A stretch of 64,000 nt of DNA from Grimontia indica (GTDB taxonomy: Bacteria > Pseudomonadota > Gammaproteobacteria > Enterobacterales > Vibrionaceae): positions 62,001 through 126,000 of the forward strand of contig NZ_ANFM02000001.1 of assembly GCF_000333895.2 (NCBI RefSeq), in the 5' to 3' direction. The notes under the pieces were generated by a model. That model did not search any database and was not told the DNA's origin. It saw only the letters and a program-made list of their open reading frames with translations. This document shows positions 34,008 to 43,287 of this stretch, piece after piece. The position numbers and the translations under genes were made by a program. How positions within the stretch are numbered: the first letter of the stretch is position 1; each line of letters begins with the position of its first letter.

Positions 34008-36968
34008 TCAACGGCTTATTACTTTTTCGCAATCGTAACCTGGGGGTAAGTGCTTGAATGAGTCCCCTGCACCTGGCCTAGATTTATACTGAAACTCTCT
34101 TAGTTTTTGTATATCTATATCGGTCGTTAAAACACAAGCATTGCACCCTCCCTTTACATAAAGCATTGTTTTATTGGCTGTTTTACTTGGTCTAAGTACG
34201 CATGAACCGCCATATTGGGATGTATTGGATTGAACTACATAACAATGAAGGTCTCTGACAGCAGACTCCAAGATATGTTGGTAGTAGTTAGTATCCTTGT
34301 TCCATACACACGCGAAAATCATATCAACTTCTGATTTGAATAGAGTCCGATGTTCAATGTCAGATAGCTCAAAGCAATTGTATGTAGTAAAGCTAACGCC
34401 ATTCCAATTAACCTTATGGTAATAATTCTTTGGTTTATACAAGAGGTTTGCTGGCTTTAGTCTTAGTGAATCTATGATTTCTAATTCACCAGGAGCATAG
34501 TGATTTTTTAGTCTTACAGATAAAGCACATGATTTATATTTATTTGAAGCCTTGAAAGGGAGAACTTCTATTATCAAATTATATACTTGTTCCCCAACAA
34601 CCCAATGTTCTAGTCCAAATATCAATCCTATTTGATGTCTACGCGAGTGTGCCACCATAAAAGGGAGCCAACTTACGGGTATCGAAACTTCGGGCATGAC
34701 CAGTAAATCGGCTTGCTCTTTGGTCGCTGTATTTAGTATTTGGTATAAGTTTTTTTGGCGTTCGTAACTCAGGTTAGGTTTTTTATCCTTACGCAATGAA
34801 GAGTTTATATCTTGCTCAAGTACAACCATGTTTGCTAAAGCTAATCTTAAGCTTCTATTTGGTTTTTGGTGTCCAACTCGAAAAGTTGATTTTATATTGT
34901 GTGACCTTGTCTCATTTGAAGTGAAAAACTCTACGGGTAAGTTTTTTTGAAAAATATCTTTAGTGTAAGACTCTAGAGAATTACTTTGCCAATCTAGCAA
35001 CTCATTAGAATGAAGTGAATTTGGTAGTTCGAAAAGTTGCCACTCATCCAAGTGAATAAATCTTGGTGACATTTGTATCTTTCTATTACATAGCTCCAAA
35101 TTTCCTATCTTCAAGAAAGAGTCTTCGTTTGTCAGATCACCATTGAAATCTGAGAAATTAGCTAGCGGCCATGCGACTAGATGATGACGTAGTAAGTTTG
35201 ACTTCCTAAATGCCCACGAATATTTACACAACCCTTTCTCGATAAGGAAAGTAGCTAGCTTATATTTATCACCATCTATAAATACTTTGGAAGATTCTTG
35301 GTTACTTTCTTGGTGAGGGTCTGCGATGTCAAGCAAAGCAATGGTTAGCGATAAAGACAAATAATTATATAACGTCAGATCCTCTCGCATTCTGTTTGTT
35401 ATTTGAACCGAGGAGGCTCTTCTACCTTTTTCAGATTTGTAAATTATTTTTGTTTTTTCTATCTCGTTTTCGAGTGAACGCACAAACCATAAGATAAAAT
35501 CATAGCGCTTGATTACAAGAGCATACTGGTACACTTTTTCCCACAAACGGTTAAATTGAAGTGCACTTGCGCCTTTAAAGAATAGCTGGATATCTGGCAA
35601 GACTGTGTTGTTTCTATCCAGCTTACAGAGTCTATGAGCAGTAATATGGCTTGATAGATATTTAGCTAACTCAGTTTCATTTTCCGCTAAGCCCACAATA
35701 CTTCTTAGTTTGTTCGCAGAACCATCATACAAAACATCATATGCAAACTTGTCTAACTCTTTATCGATATGTTCAGTAGGCAAAAACTTAAAAGCACTAC
35801 TTCTTTCTTCCAGTTCTTGCTTGAAGATCTCTAATCCTGCTTTACTATGGTTTTTATCAAAATGCTGAAATATTAGTTTTTCTCGTTGAATGGGTAGGTT
35901 GTTCCCATTAACGTTTATTAAATAGTCTGCTTGTTCACCATCCTCACGTAGTAATAAACCGTCAAAATATGATTCAACAAAGCTTTCTATAGGGTTATCT
36001 TGTTCAAATTTGGGACGTTTAAATACGAGTAAAATATCATCAACGTAGCGACCATAGTAAGATGGTCTTACATGATCAGATATGCTTGTATCAAAGTCCG
36101 ATAGGTACCAGTTTGCGATGATAGATGAAGAGGCAATACCTATCGGCAGCCACATTTTATTATAGCAATCTGGATGTGTTTTTAGGGCTGATTTAGTCGT
36201 GACATGATTGTATTGTATGTAAATTTTTTCTAATGCTTGTGTTAGCAGTTCCGCTAGAGCTGTTTCCGAAAATTCATCTTCGTTTTCATCAATAAACTCA
36301 TATATTAAACCGAAGTCAAAGTCTATATTATAGAAATATGACTTTAGGTCTAATGATAGTAGAGCGACATCTTCTTTTTTGTCTGCAAGTTTTGATGCAA
36401 CTTCAATAGCTTGATCGCGCCACTGATTGTATTGCTCTACATAACGCTTAAAGATATCTTTAGTGTAATTTGAAGGCTTATCCTCAGTGTCATTGGTGGT
36501 CAGGAAGCTTTTGAGTCTATTCCCATAACAATCATCAGACAGTTTACTATCCATTACAGAGCCAACTACTGTACACCACAACATCTCTATAACATGAAGC
36601 TCAACTGGGGCATTGATAAAGTAGTTTACTTTTTCAACTTGATACTGAGGTGAAGATGTAATGTTTGAAATGAAAAGACCATTTCTTTCATTATGCTGGT
36701 TTTGTTTGGTATCTTCAGTTCTTGATACTTTCTTCGGTAACAAATGATAGGAAATTTCGTCTAACCAGTCTTTAAAATCATTAGTAGCCACGGGATTTTT
36801 GCTTTTTAGAACTGAAAGTATCTTTTGAAGAGATGTGTCAAGGTCTGTACTTTCGAAAGCAGCGACTCTTTGTTTCAAAAATAGGTTGAGATTATCTTGA
36901 TAAGCGTAGCTCTTGAGTGAAAGATATGCGCTTCTGATAGTTTCTATATCCAACTTCATGCTCTTCAT
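34008..36968 (-). CDS. Antiviral reverse transcriptase-nitrilase fusion, DRT type 1 (UG1)
   Basis: A 986-residue protein with two catalytic domains. The N-terminal reverse transcriptase shows motif A SLDLKSYFYNID (Asp207), motif B LPIGIASSSIIANWYLS (274-290) and the motif C YVDD box (308-311), so the three metal-binding Asp are intact. After a helical middle part, residues about 710-980 form a carbon-nitrogen hydrolase domain with a complete Glu-Lys-Cys triad: Glu760 (LLVMPEVSIP), Lys821 (LKNHYAPGELE) and Cys865 (YNCFELSDIEHR). RT plus C-terminal nitrilase is the signature of class UG1, the anti-phage system DRT1. The gene is visibly more A+T-rich than the housekeeping genes around it, a sign of transfer. 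An in-frame ATG at 36959 is a possible alternative start. Confidence 0.88.
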   Translation of the reverse strand: MKSMKLDIETIRSAYLSLKSYAYQDNLNLFLKQRVAAFESTDLDTSLQKILSVLKSKNPVATNDFKDWLDEISYHLLPKKVSRTEDTKQNQHNERNGLFISNITSSPQYQVEKVNYFINAPVELHVIEMLWCTVVGSVMDSKLSDDCYGNRLKSFLTTNDTEDKPSNYTKDIFKRYVEQYNQWRDQAIEVASKLADKKEDVALLSLDLKSYFYNIDFDFGLIYEFIDENEDEFSETALAELLTQALEKIYIQYNHVTTKSALKTHPDCYNKMWLPIGIASSSIIANWYLSDFDTSISDHVRPSYYGRYVDDILLVFKRPKFEQDNPIESFVESYFDGLLLREDGEQADYLINVNGNNLPIQREKLIFQHFDKNHSKAGLEIFKQELEERSSAFKFLPTEHIDKELDKFAYDVLYDGSANKLRSIVGLAENETELAKYLSSHITAHRLCKLDRNNTVLPDIQLFFKGASALQFNRLWEKVYQYALVIKRYDFILWFVRSLENEIEKTKIIYKSEKGRRASSVQITNRMREDLTLYNYLSLSLTIALLDIADPHQESNQESSKVFIDGDKYKLATFLIEKGLCKYSWAFRKSNLLRHHLVAWPLANFSDFNGDLTNEDSFLKIGNLELCNRKIQMSPRFIHLDEWQLFELPNSLHSNELLDWQSNSLESYTKDIFQKNLPVEFFTSNETRSHNIKSTFRVGHQKPNRSLRLALANMVVLEQDINSSLRKDKKPNLSYERQKNLYQILNTATKEQADLLVMPEVSIPVSWLPFMVAHSRRHQIGLIFGLEHWVVGEQVYNLIIEVLPFKASNKYKSCALSVRLKNHYAPGELEIIDSLRLKPANLLYKPKNYYHKVNWNGVSFTTYNCFELSDIEHRTLFKSEVDMIFACVWNKDTNYYQHILESAVRDLHCYVVQSNTSQYGGSCVLRPSKTANKTMLYVKGGCNACVLTTDIDIQKLREFQYKSRPGAGDSFKHLPPGYDCEKVISR

Positions 36969-37483
36969 GTCTCAGTATTGATTTATGTTAATTCATTGTG
37001 GTTATGCAATGGTTTTATGCGCTTATATTATCATATGTTTCGCAATTTTAATCATAAGCTTAGATACTTCTAGTGACTAAACTTTGCCCTATACTGGGGC
37101 GTTTGGAGTAGCTAAATCAGTTCTTCCCCCCCTTTCCGTTCGACAAACTCATCACGCAAGCAGCGTGACGCGACTTCCGTGATTAACGTCTTCCGGAATT
37201 GACCGTGTATATTTGTTCGGGAATTGAGAATATTCCATACTTAAAGTAATCCATGATTATCTAAATTAGGAAAAGTGCTAGCAAACTTCTTTCCCTACGC
37301 GTGTCAGGCCGATCTTTTCTGGCAAGTTCATGCCCCTTTCCGTGCCAGCGTCGTTCGACCTCATGAATCACATTGAGACGGTTTGACTTACATTTTCTTA
37401 TCTGTGTAATGTCTAACAAGTCGGTGTGACTGTGAAATGAAAACTTTTACAGAAACGTAGCAGCCATCCTCAAGGCGGCTTGC
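36969..37483. other. Gene-free 515-base region upstream of the DRT gene
   Basis: No plausible coding frame on either strand. It holds a hairpin TCACGC-N5-GCGTGA (37151-37167) and two imperfect copies of a C-rich block that contains CCCCTTTCCGT and a nearby TCGAC...CTCAT (about 37130-37155 and 37332-37368). It must contain the promoter of the DRT operon; a non-coding RNA is possible but unproven. Confidence 0.5.
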
Positions 37484-38593
37484 TTATGATCTGCGCCACT
37501 GCCTGACGTGAAGCCCTCTAAAATCATCTACTTTTCGTGGTTTTCTTGGCGGTATTTTGAAAGTATTTCCGGCACGAACAACCTCGAACTTTCCCTCGGG
37601 TTGAGGGGCGATTACAGGTAAATATTGATCTTTGGTATCCATCAAGTGGTGCCGAGAATCTATAAATGACTTAAGGCAGCAAGTGATTAATGACATATGT
37701 GAGTTTGCGGTGCTCACATATTCAGCGGTAATCTTTTTGAAAGCTGGCACTTGGATATTTAACGGCCTTGTTAATCTACTAACAATTGCAACTTCCGGAA
37801 TGGTGGCGGCAATATACCAATCGTCAAGCTCTTCTGGAAACATATCAGTCTCTCTTGCTTTGTAAACTATCTCTATCTGCTTAATTAGTCGGTCTGTACA
37901 CCTGTCGTGGCGTGAAATAGCAATCTGAAGAGGTTGGTCAAAATAGTGGAGCGCGCTCTCTATGCGTTTGATGTTTTCACTGACTTCTTTCAGCTCTCGT
38001 AAGCTTCTTTTAAGGCTTTTTATGTCTCTAAGTAAGGCGAGTTCCTCTTCTACCCTATCCGGACAGTAGTTAGGGTAAGGATACGCGCTCCAGTCATCAT
38101 CGAATGGCAGAACATGCTCCATACAATCAGCAAAGCAAAGCTCTAAATAAGGTGACTTAGAGATATCCTTTAGATCGTAATAATGCGCGTTAATCGCGGC
38201 AATTTTCGCTTTGTGGTTGGGGAAGTGGCTAGTAAACCAGTAAAGAAGGGCACCAGTAAAAATGCCGATGCAGATATTTTCGGCAAGCACCAAGTATTGT
38301 TCGTAGGGTGTAAGCCAAGTACCCTCCATGTGCTTTTGCAATAAGTAGGCGATGAGAACGCAGGTTAATACCGGAACATAAAGGCATAGGTGCATTTTCA
38401 AAGACATAGACCACCAAGGACTACCTATGCGATAGGCTAACAGTTTGGCTTTCCATTCTTGAGGGATGTCTTTAAACCGACAATAGAAAGGGTAAACAAC
38501 CGTTTCGTAAATGACGGCTAACGTTGTAATAACCATCATTACCGGAAAGAAGAAAAATGCCGCGAGCTGCGGCAGTATTTGGATGTATTTCAT
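37484..38593 (-). CDS. Membrane protein of unknown function, paralogue of the preceding gene
   Basis: A 369-residue protein with three hydrophobic segments in the first 125 residues (AAFFFFPVMMVITTLAVIYE, LCLYVPVLTCVLIAYLL, ICIGIFTGALLYWF), then a cytosolic helical domain. YWFTSHFPNHKAKIAAINAH followed by YYDL, and later LHYFDQPLQIAISRHDRC, match equivalent blocks in the upstream protein (38590-39543), so the two are diverged paralogues. The C-terminal tail is longer and basic. Start and upstream stop overlap (ATGA). No known family was recognised. It lies behind the DRT operon in the same direction, across the 515-base gap. Confidence 0.7.
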   Translation of the reverse strand: MKYIQILPQLAAFFFFPVMMVITTLAVIYETVVYPFYCRFKDIPQEWKAKLLAYRIGSPWWSMSLKMHLCLYVPVLTCVLIAYLLQKHMEGTWLTPYEQYLVLAENICIGIFTGALLYWFTSHFPNHKAKIAAINAHYYDLKDISKSPYLELCFADCMEHVLPFDDDWSAYPYPNYCPDRVEEELALLRDIKSLKRSLRELKEVSENIKRIESALHYFDQPLQIAISRHDRCTDRLIKQIEIVYKARETDMFPEELDDWYIAATIPEVAIVSRLTRPLNIQVPAFKKITAEYVSTANSHMSLITCCLKSFIDSRHHLMDTKDQYLPVIAPQPEGKFEVVRAGNTFKIPPRKPRKVDDFRGLHVRQWRRS

Positions 38594-39543
38594 GCGGACT
38601 TCATTTTTTCTGGTATCAGCGGCTCAACGTGTTTCTCCATCGCCTTTCTCAGCTCGATACGTGCAAGGGTGAGACTGGCTGCAATTGCAACCGTGTGTGA
38701 AAACCCAGAAAGTCGGTATTCCGCAAGTTGGACATATCCTGTTGGGTCACTCTTTATTTTTTCGGCTTTTGTTTTTAAAAGCCAATGAGTAAATACGCGG
38801 TGTTCGTTAAATACCATAAGGTTATGTCTGTGGGTTTCGTCTTTTATCTGCTTAGCCTCTATCTCAAAGTCTCCGCAATTGACCAGCAATTCATCGACAC
38901 GCCGTTCAACAAGTGCAAAGGCATTCCTTACGTCTTGGTCGAAAAATACCACTGAACGGTCAATGCGACTCATGGTTGTTCGAAATTCATTTAAGAGGGT
39001 CGGAGTGCTGGTTCTTCCAGTCCCTTCTAGGAAGCGTATGTATTGTTCAGAAAGACCATCGAGAGACCTGCTGGGGTTGCAATATTCTTTTGCCTTTTCT
39101 GCAGTGTTTTCATCGTGCTTCCAGCCAAAAAATTGCGCCTCTATTCCACAAGGGCTCGATATTCTTAGCAGCTCATAATAGTGGGCCTCATATGCGCTTT
39201 TTCGGTTGTTTATATCGGTAATATGATTGGTGAAGTAGTAGAAGATAACCGCCGCAAACACACTGGTCGCAGAGCCTGCTAGAAAGGTCATGGTTGCTGA
39301 CTTAACTAATTCTTCACCGTAGATACCAAATATTGCCCAAGCAACAAATGCTGAGATTGCAGCGATGACATACATCGGCGTTGGTAAGGTGCGCAGAGTG
39401 TGCAGATAGAAAGAGCGTATCCATCTTTGATAAGCAAGGGTCGCCGCAGGTGAGAGAAGTTTAAATAGCAATTTGCCTATGTGCCACAGCAGAAACCCAT
39501 ACGAAGGTATAGCCGGGATGATTTGAATTGCGGTGAGTTTCAT
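38590..39543 (-). CDS. Membrane protein of unknown function, first of a paralogous pair
   Basis: A 317-residue protein with an N-terminal amphipathic/hydrophobic stretch, two clear membrane segments (MYVIAAISAFVAWAIFGIY and LAGSATSVFAAVIFYYF) and a long soluble helical domain. YYFTNHITDINNRKSAYEAH with YYEL, then VVFFDQDVRNAFALVERRVD, are the blocks shared with the next gene. The two genes overlap by four bases and must be translated together. A role in a membrane complex is inferred; no function recognised. It starts at an ATG preceded by AAGG at short spacing. Confidence 0.7.
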   Translation of the reverse strand: MKLTAIQIIPAIPSYGFLLWHIGKLLFKLLSPAATLAYQRWIRSFYLHTLRTLPTPMYVIAAISAFVAWAIFGIYGEELVKSATMTFLAGSATSVFAAVIFYYFTNHITDINNRKSAYEAHYYELLRISSPCGIEAQFFGWKHDENTAEKAKEYCNPSRSLDGLSEQYIRFLEGTGRTSTPTLLNEFRTTMSRIDRSVVFFDQDVRNAFALVERRVDELLVNCGDFEIEAKQIKDETHRHNLMVFNEHRVFTHWLLKTKAEKIKSDPTGYVQLAEYRLSGFSHTVAIAASLTLARIELRKAMEKHVEPLIPEKMKSA

Positions 39544-39761
39544 GCCTTACAAAGTAGTCCTGGGTGTAAAAAAGGGCAGATACTCTAATGGTTTTTTGGC
39601 CTGATGTGTAGCCATTTAGCGGGTGAGTAGCCAACCACTTGATAGACGTTTCGGGTGTCATCATTTGCCCAAACAATACTTATCCGAAACCAACAGTTTA
39701 GTGCGCCAGCTCTAACGAACTTTTGTCCAAAACTCAGTTAGCATCGTTCTCCCAAATGAAT

Positions 39762-40112
39762 CTATAGCAGGCTTTTTAACTGACTCCACTCAGGGGAGAA
39801 CTGTCTCCTGAGGTACTTATCTAAAACCGTATGTTTGATTTTCGATAAGAACCCTGTTCGCTCTCTTTGAGCTTTGAGGGCTTTAACACTTTCAAGTAAT
39901 TTATCTCGGTCAAACGCCAACCAAACTTCTGGTGCGGGTGTGGAAAGATTCGTGTGGCAAATAGGTGCAACCAAAGAGAAAAGAGTGTGTTCTACTTTTT
40001 CCAATGGGAATGCTCGAGCAACTGACGCGATGGATTCATAGTCAATTTCGTTGTCGATGAAAAGGCCGGAAAGGGCTTCTATCAAATCATCTTCTGTTAG
40101 CTGGTTTGCCAT
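39762..40112 (-). CDS. Small hypothetical protein, DUF7079-like
   Basis: A 116-residue soluble protein. The stretch LSGLFIDNEIDYESIASVAR then AFPLEKVEHTLFSLVAPICH recalls the DUF7079 family (from memory), whose function is unknown. The C-terminus is basic. No clear ribosome-binding site. It stands alone, 84 bases upstream of the terminator that follows the RND permease. Confidence 0.6.
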   Translation of the reverse strand: MANQLTEDDLIEALSGLFIDNEIDYESIASVARAFPLEKVEHTLFSLVAPICHTNLSTPAPEVWLAFDRDKLLESVKALKAQRERTGFLSKIKHTVLDKYLRRQFSPEWSQLKSLL

Positions 40113-40191
40113 TTAACGTCTGCCGAAGTTTCTGATTGATAGATGTTTAAACAACGAAGTTGTGATTGGCAAGGGCATCAGCCACTAAAAT

Positions 40192-40213
40192 AAGGGAGCC
40201 ACTCGGCTCCCTT
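40192..40213 (-). terminator. Terminator downstream of the RND efflux operon
   Basis: Perfect 9-bp stem AAGGGAGCC/GGCTCCCTT, loop ACTC, 22 bases after the permease stop codon; a T run is visible on the plus strand and an A/T-rich tail on the minus strand. Confidence 0.82.
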
Positions 40214-40234
40214 TGCATTTCCTTTCAGCCTGCT

Positions 40235-43200
40235 TTAAGCAGCTTCCACCTTCACCCTAAAGAAAATCGCATAGAACAGCGGTATCACTACCAATGTCAG
40301 GATGGTTGCGAACAGTAGACCAAACATAATGGTCACTGCCATGCTCTTGAAGAAAGGGTCAATCAAGAGCGGGGCAACACCCAAAATGGTGGTGAATGCG
40401 CCAAGCAATACCGGACGGGCGCGGCTCAGAGCTGCATCGATAATCGCATAGTAGGGCGCTTTACCATCACGGATTTCTACGTCCGCCTGATCAACCAGCA
40501 CAATAGCGTTTTTCACCATCATACCAATCAAGCTAAGGAAGCCGAGGATCGCCATAAACTCAAATGGTGTCTGGAACACAATCAATCCGACCGTCACACC
40601 TACCACTGCCAGTGGAGCAGTCAGCCAAATCACCAGTGGTTGTCGCAGGGCGTTGAACATAAAGACCACGGCCAGAATCATGGCTGCAAATCCATAAGGC
40701 GCAGAAATCACCAGACCTTCGTTGGCATCTTTCGAGGCTTTGTATTCTCCGTACCACTTGAGCTCGTAGCCCGCTGGCAGTTCAATGGCTTCAATCTTGC
40801 TGCGAACATCGTTGAACGCATCGGCAGTCAGCACGCCCGGTGCAGGGTCAGCCTGTACCAGAATGGTTGGTACGCGATCAATTCGGCGAAGAATCGCATC
40901 CTGATACACCACGTCGACTGAATCGACTAACTGGCTTACCGGAATAAAGGAGCCTGTTGCTGGGCTGAATACCTCAGTGTTTTCAATCGCACGCTGGTGG
41001 TTGCGTTCGCTTTCAGGCGCGCGCACTACAATCGGGATCAAATCATCACCTTCGCGGTAAACACCCACGTTACGCCCGGTCAGGGTCTGGGCAATCGCTT
41101 GGTTAATCTCCTGCATAGTCAGGCCGAAACGCTGCGCTTCTTCAGAAGAATAAACAGGGCGAAGCACTGGCACTTGCTGACGCCAATCGTCTTGCACTGC
41201 AATCAGGTTATCGTCGGCCAACATGATGGCTTTCGCTTGTTCTGCCAGTTGACGCAGCACCGCGCTGTCAGGGCCTTTGAAGCCAGCTTCGATTTTCTTA
41301 CCGCCACCGCGGCCAAGCATGAACTTCCATACCTTGATAGAAGCGTCAGGGTATTTCGCATCCAACTCGCTTTGCAGTTCGCCGAGAAGCGGGGCGATTT
41401 TGGTGTAGTCGTCGATATCAATCAGCAATTGGCCATAGCTTGGGTTACGGGCTTCTGGCGCGTAGGTCAGCATAAAGCGAAGGCCACCACCGCCAATGAA
41501 GCTGGTGATATTGGTGATGCCTTCTTTTGCTTTCACGTCTTTCTCGATGTCTGCGACCACGGCTTCAGTGCGCTTAATGTCTGAGCCTTGCGGCAAGTAA
41601 ACATCAACCACGAACTGAGGACGTTGAGATTCCGGCATAAAGCCCGGTGGAACGAATTGCACGCCCCAAATCGCAGCAGCCATTGTACCGAACAGCAGGG
41701 CACAACTGATGATGCGGCGTTTCAGCACCCAGGTCAGTAAAGCTTTGTAACCTGTTACCATACGACCCGGTTTCTTATCGGCTTTTAACGGCTTCACTTT
41801 GAGAAAGTCATGGCACAGCATTGGTGTGACGGTAACTGCAAACACCCAGCTCAGGAACATGGAATACAGGATCACCCAGAACAGCGAGCCCGCGTATTCG
41901 CCCATGTCTGATGGCGACAAACCAATCGCACTGAATGCACAGATACCGACGACAGTACCGCCAAGCAGAGGCCATTTGGTGGCGTTCACCACGTCTGAAA
42001 CCACGACCTTGCGGTCTGCATCGGGTTCTTGCTGCAATCGCACCAGAATGCCATCGGTGACCACAATGGCATTATCGACCAACATGCCAAGCGCGATGAT
42101 CAGCGCACCCAGCGAAATACGCTGCATGGCGATATCTTCAATCAGCATGATGCAGAGCGTGCCTGCGACCGTCAGCAGCAAGACAAAGCCGATAATCACA
42201 CCGGAACGGACGCCCATAAATAGCAGCAGCACCACAAATACGATGGCAACCGCAGCAATCAGGTTGTCGATAAAGTTGGCGACAGAATCACGCACCGAAT
42301 CAGACTGCATGGAGATAACATTCAGTTCCATGCCGAGCGGACGCTGGCTTTCCAGCTCTGCCAGACGCGCTTTGACTGCATCACCCATATCCACGACGTT
42401 ACCGCCGGTGACATTCGAGATACCAAAGCCGATCGCGCGCTCGCCGTTGTATCGCATCAGCATGGTGGAAGGTTCTTTGTAACCTCGCACGATGTTGGCG
42501 ATATCACCCAGATGCAGCACGGTGTTGTTATCACCAACCGCAACTTGCAGGTTTTTCAGGTCGGCAACGGAATCAATGTTGGAGCTTGGGATCACCGGAA
42601 TACGCATCGCTTGGGTTTCAATGCTGCCCGCAACCGTCACCAGATTTTGCTTTTGCAGCACTTGGAAGACTTTCTCTGCAGACACGCCAAATTCCGCAAG
42701 ACGTTCGCTGGAGATCTCGACAAAGATGGTTTCCTGTTGCTCCGCCAAGGTTGCGGTTTTTGCCACGCCCGGTACCAGCACGATTTCACGGCGAAGGGTA
42801 TCGACATAATCCTGTAGCTGCTTATCGCTAAATCCTTCTCCGGTCACGGCAAAGAACAGGGCGTACACATCTGCAAAATCGTCATTAACAATCGACGGGC
42901 CTGCTCCTGGAGGCAGCTGTCTTTGGGCGTCTGAAACTTTGCGGCGCAGCTTGTCCCATACCTGTTGGAGGTCAGCGCTGCTATTGGCGAACTCAAGTTT
43001 GATTTCAACCGTCACCTCAGACATGCCTTGCATGGAGACGGATTTCACCTCTTTGAGTTCCTGAAGCGATTGCACCGCGCCTTCGATAACATCGGTCACT
43101 TCGTCTGAGACTTCCTGTGCTGTTGCGCCGGAATACGGAGTGACAATCACCGCCTGACGGATAACAAATTCCGGATCTTCAAAACGACCGAGTTTGAGGT

Positions 43201-43285
43201 AGCTGATGTAGCCGCCAATCAGGGTGAGGGCGATCAGCACCCAAACACTGGTGCGTTTGGCAATGGTATAACGTGCGATGTCCAT
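40235..43285 (-). CDS. RND efflux transporter permease
   Basis: A 1,016-residue inner-membrane pump of the AcrB/HAE1-like RND superfamily with twelve membrane segments and two large periplasmic loops. Visible are the N-terminal MDIARYTIAKRTSVWVLIAL, the segment-4 proton-relay region ALIIALGMLVDNAIVVTDGI and the matching second-half GFLSLIGMMVKNAIVLVDQA. Length is normal. It is two bases after the adaptor gene and should form a tripartite pump with it and an outer-membrane channel such as TolC encoded elsewhere. The substrate is not evident; control by the divergent TetR is likely. Confidence 0.93.
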   Translation of the reverse strand: MDIARYTIAKRTSVWVLIALTLIGGYISYLKLGRFEDPEFVIRQAVIVTPYSGATAQEVSDEVTDVIEGAVQSLQELKEVKSVSMQGMSEVTVEIKLEFANSSADLQQVWDKLRRKVSDAQRQLPPGAGPSIVNDDFADVYALFFAVTGEGFSDKQLQDYVDTLRREIVLVPGVAKTATLAEQQETIFVEISSERLAEFGVSAEKVFQVLQKQNLVTVAGSIETQAMRIPVIPSSNIDSVADLKNLQVAVGDNNTVLHLGDIANIVRGYKEPSTMLMRYNGERAIGFGISNVTGGNVVDMGDAVKARLAELESQRPLGMELNVISMQSDSVRDSVANFIDNLIAAVAIVFVVLLLFMGVRSGVIIGFVLLLTVAGTLCIMLIEDIAMQRISLGALIIALGMLVDNAIVVTDGILVRLQQEPDADRKVVVSDVVNATKWPLLGGTVVGICAFSAIGLSPSDMGEYAGSLFWVILYSMFLSWVFAVTVTPMLCHDFLKVKPLKADKKPGRMVTGYKALLTWVLKRRIISCALLFGTMAAAIWGVQFVPPGFMPESQRPQFVVDVYLPQGSDIKRTEAVVADIEKDVKAKEGITNITSFIGGGGLRFMLTYAPEARNPSYGQLLIDIDDYTKIAPLLGELQSELDAKYPDASIKVWKFMLGRGGGKKIEAGFKGPDSAVLRQLAEQAKAIMLADDNLIAVQDDWRQQVPVLRPVYSSEEAQRFGLTMQEINQAIAQTLTGRNVGVYREGDDLIPIVVRAPESERNHQRAIENTEVFSPATGSFIPVSQLVDSVDVVYQDAILRRIDRVPTILVQADPAPGVLTADAFNDVRSKIEAIELPAGYELKWYGEYKASKDANEGLVISAPYGFAAMILAVVFMFNALRQPLVIWLTAPLAVVGVTVGLIVFQTPFEFMAILGFLSLIGMMVKNAIVLVDQADVEIRDGKAPYYAIIDAALSRARPVLLGAFTTILGVAPLLIDPFFKSMAVTIMFGLLFATILTLVVIPLFYAIFFRVKVEAA

Positions 43286-43287
43286 TG

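Noticed and set aside
34008-36968. Retron or group II intron reverse transcriptase
   Set aside because: No msr/msd-like inverted pair or intron RNA domains flank it, and the nitrilase fusion points to UG1/DRT1.
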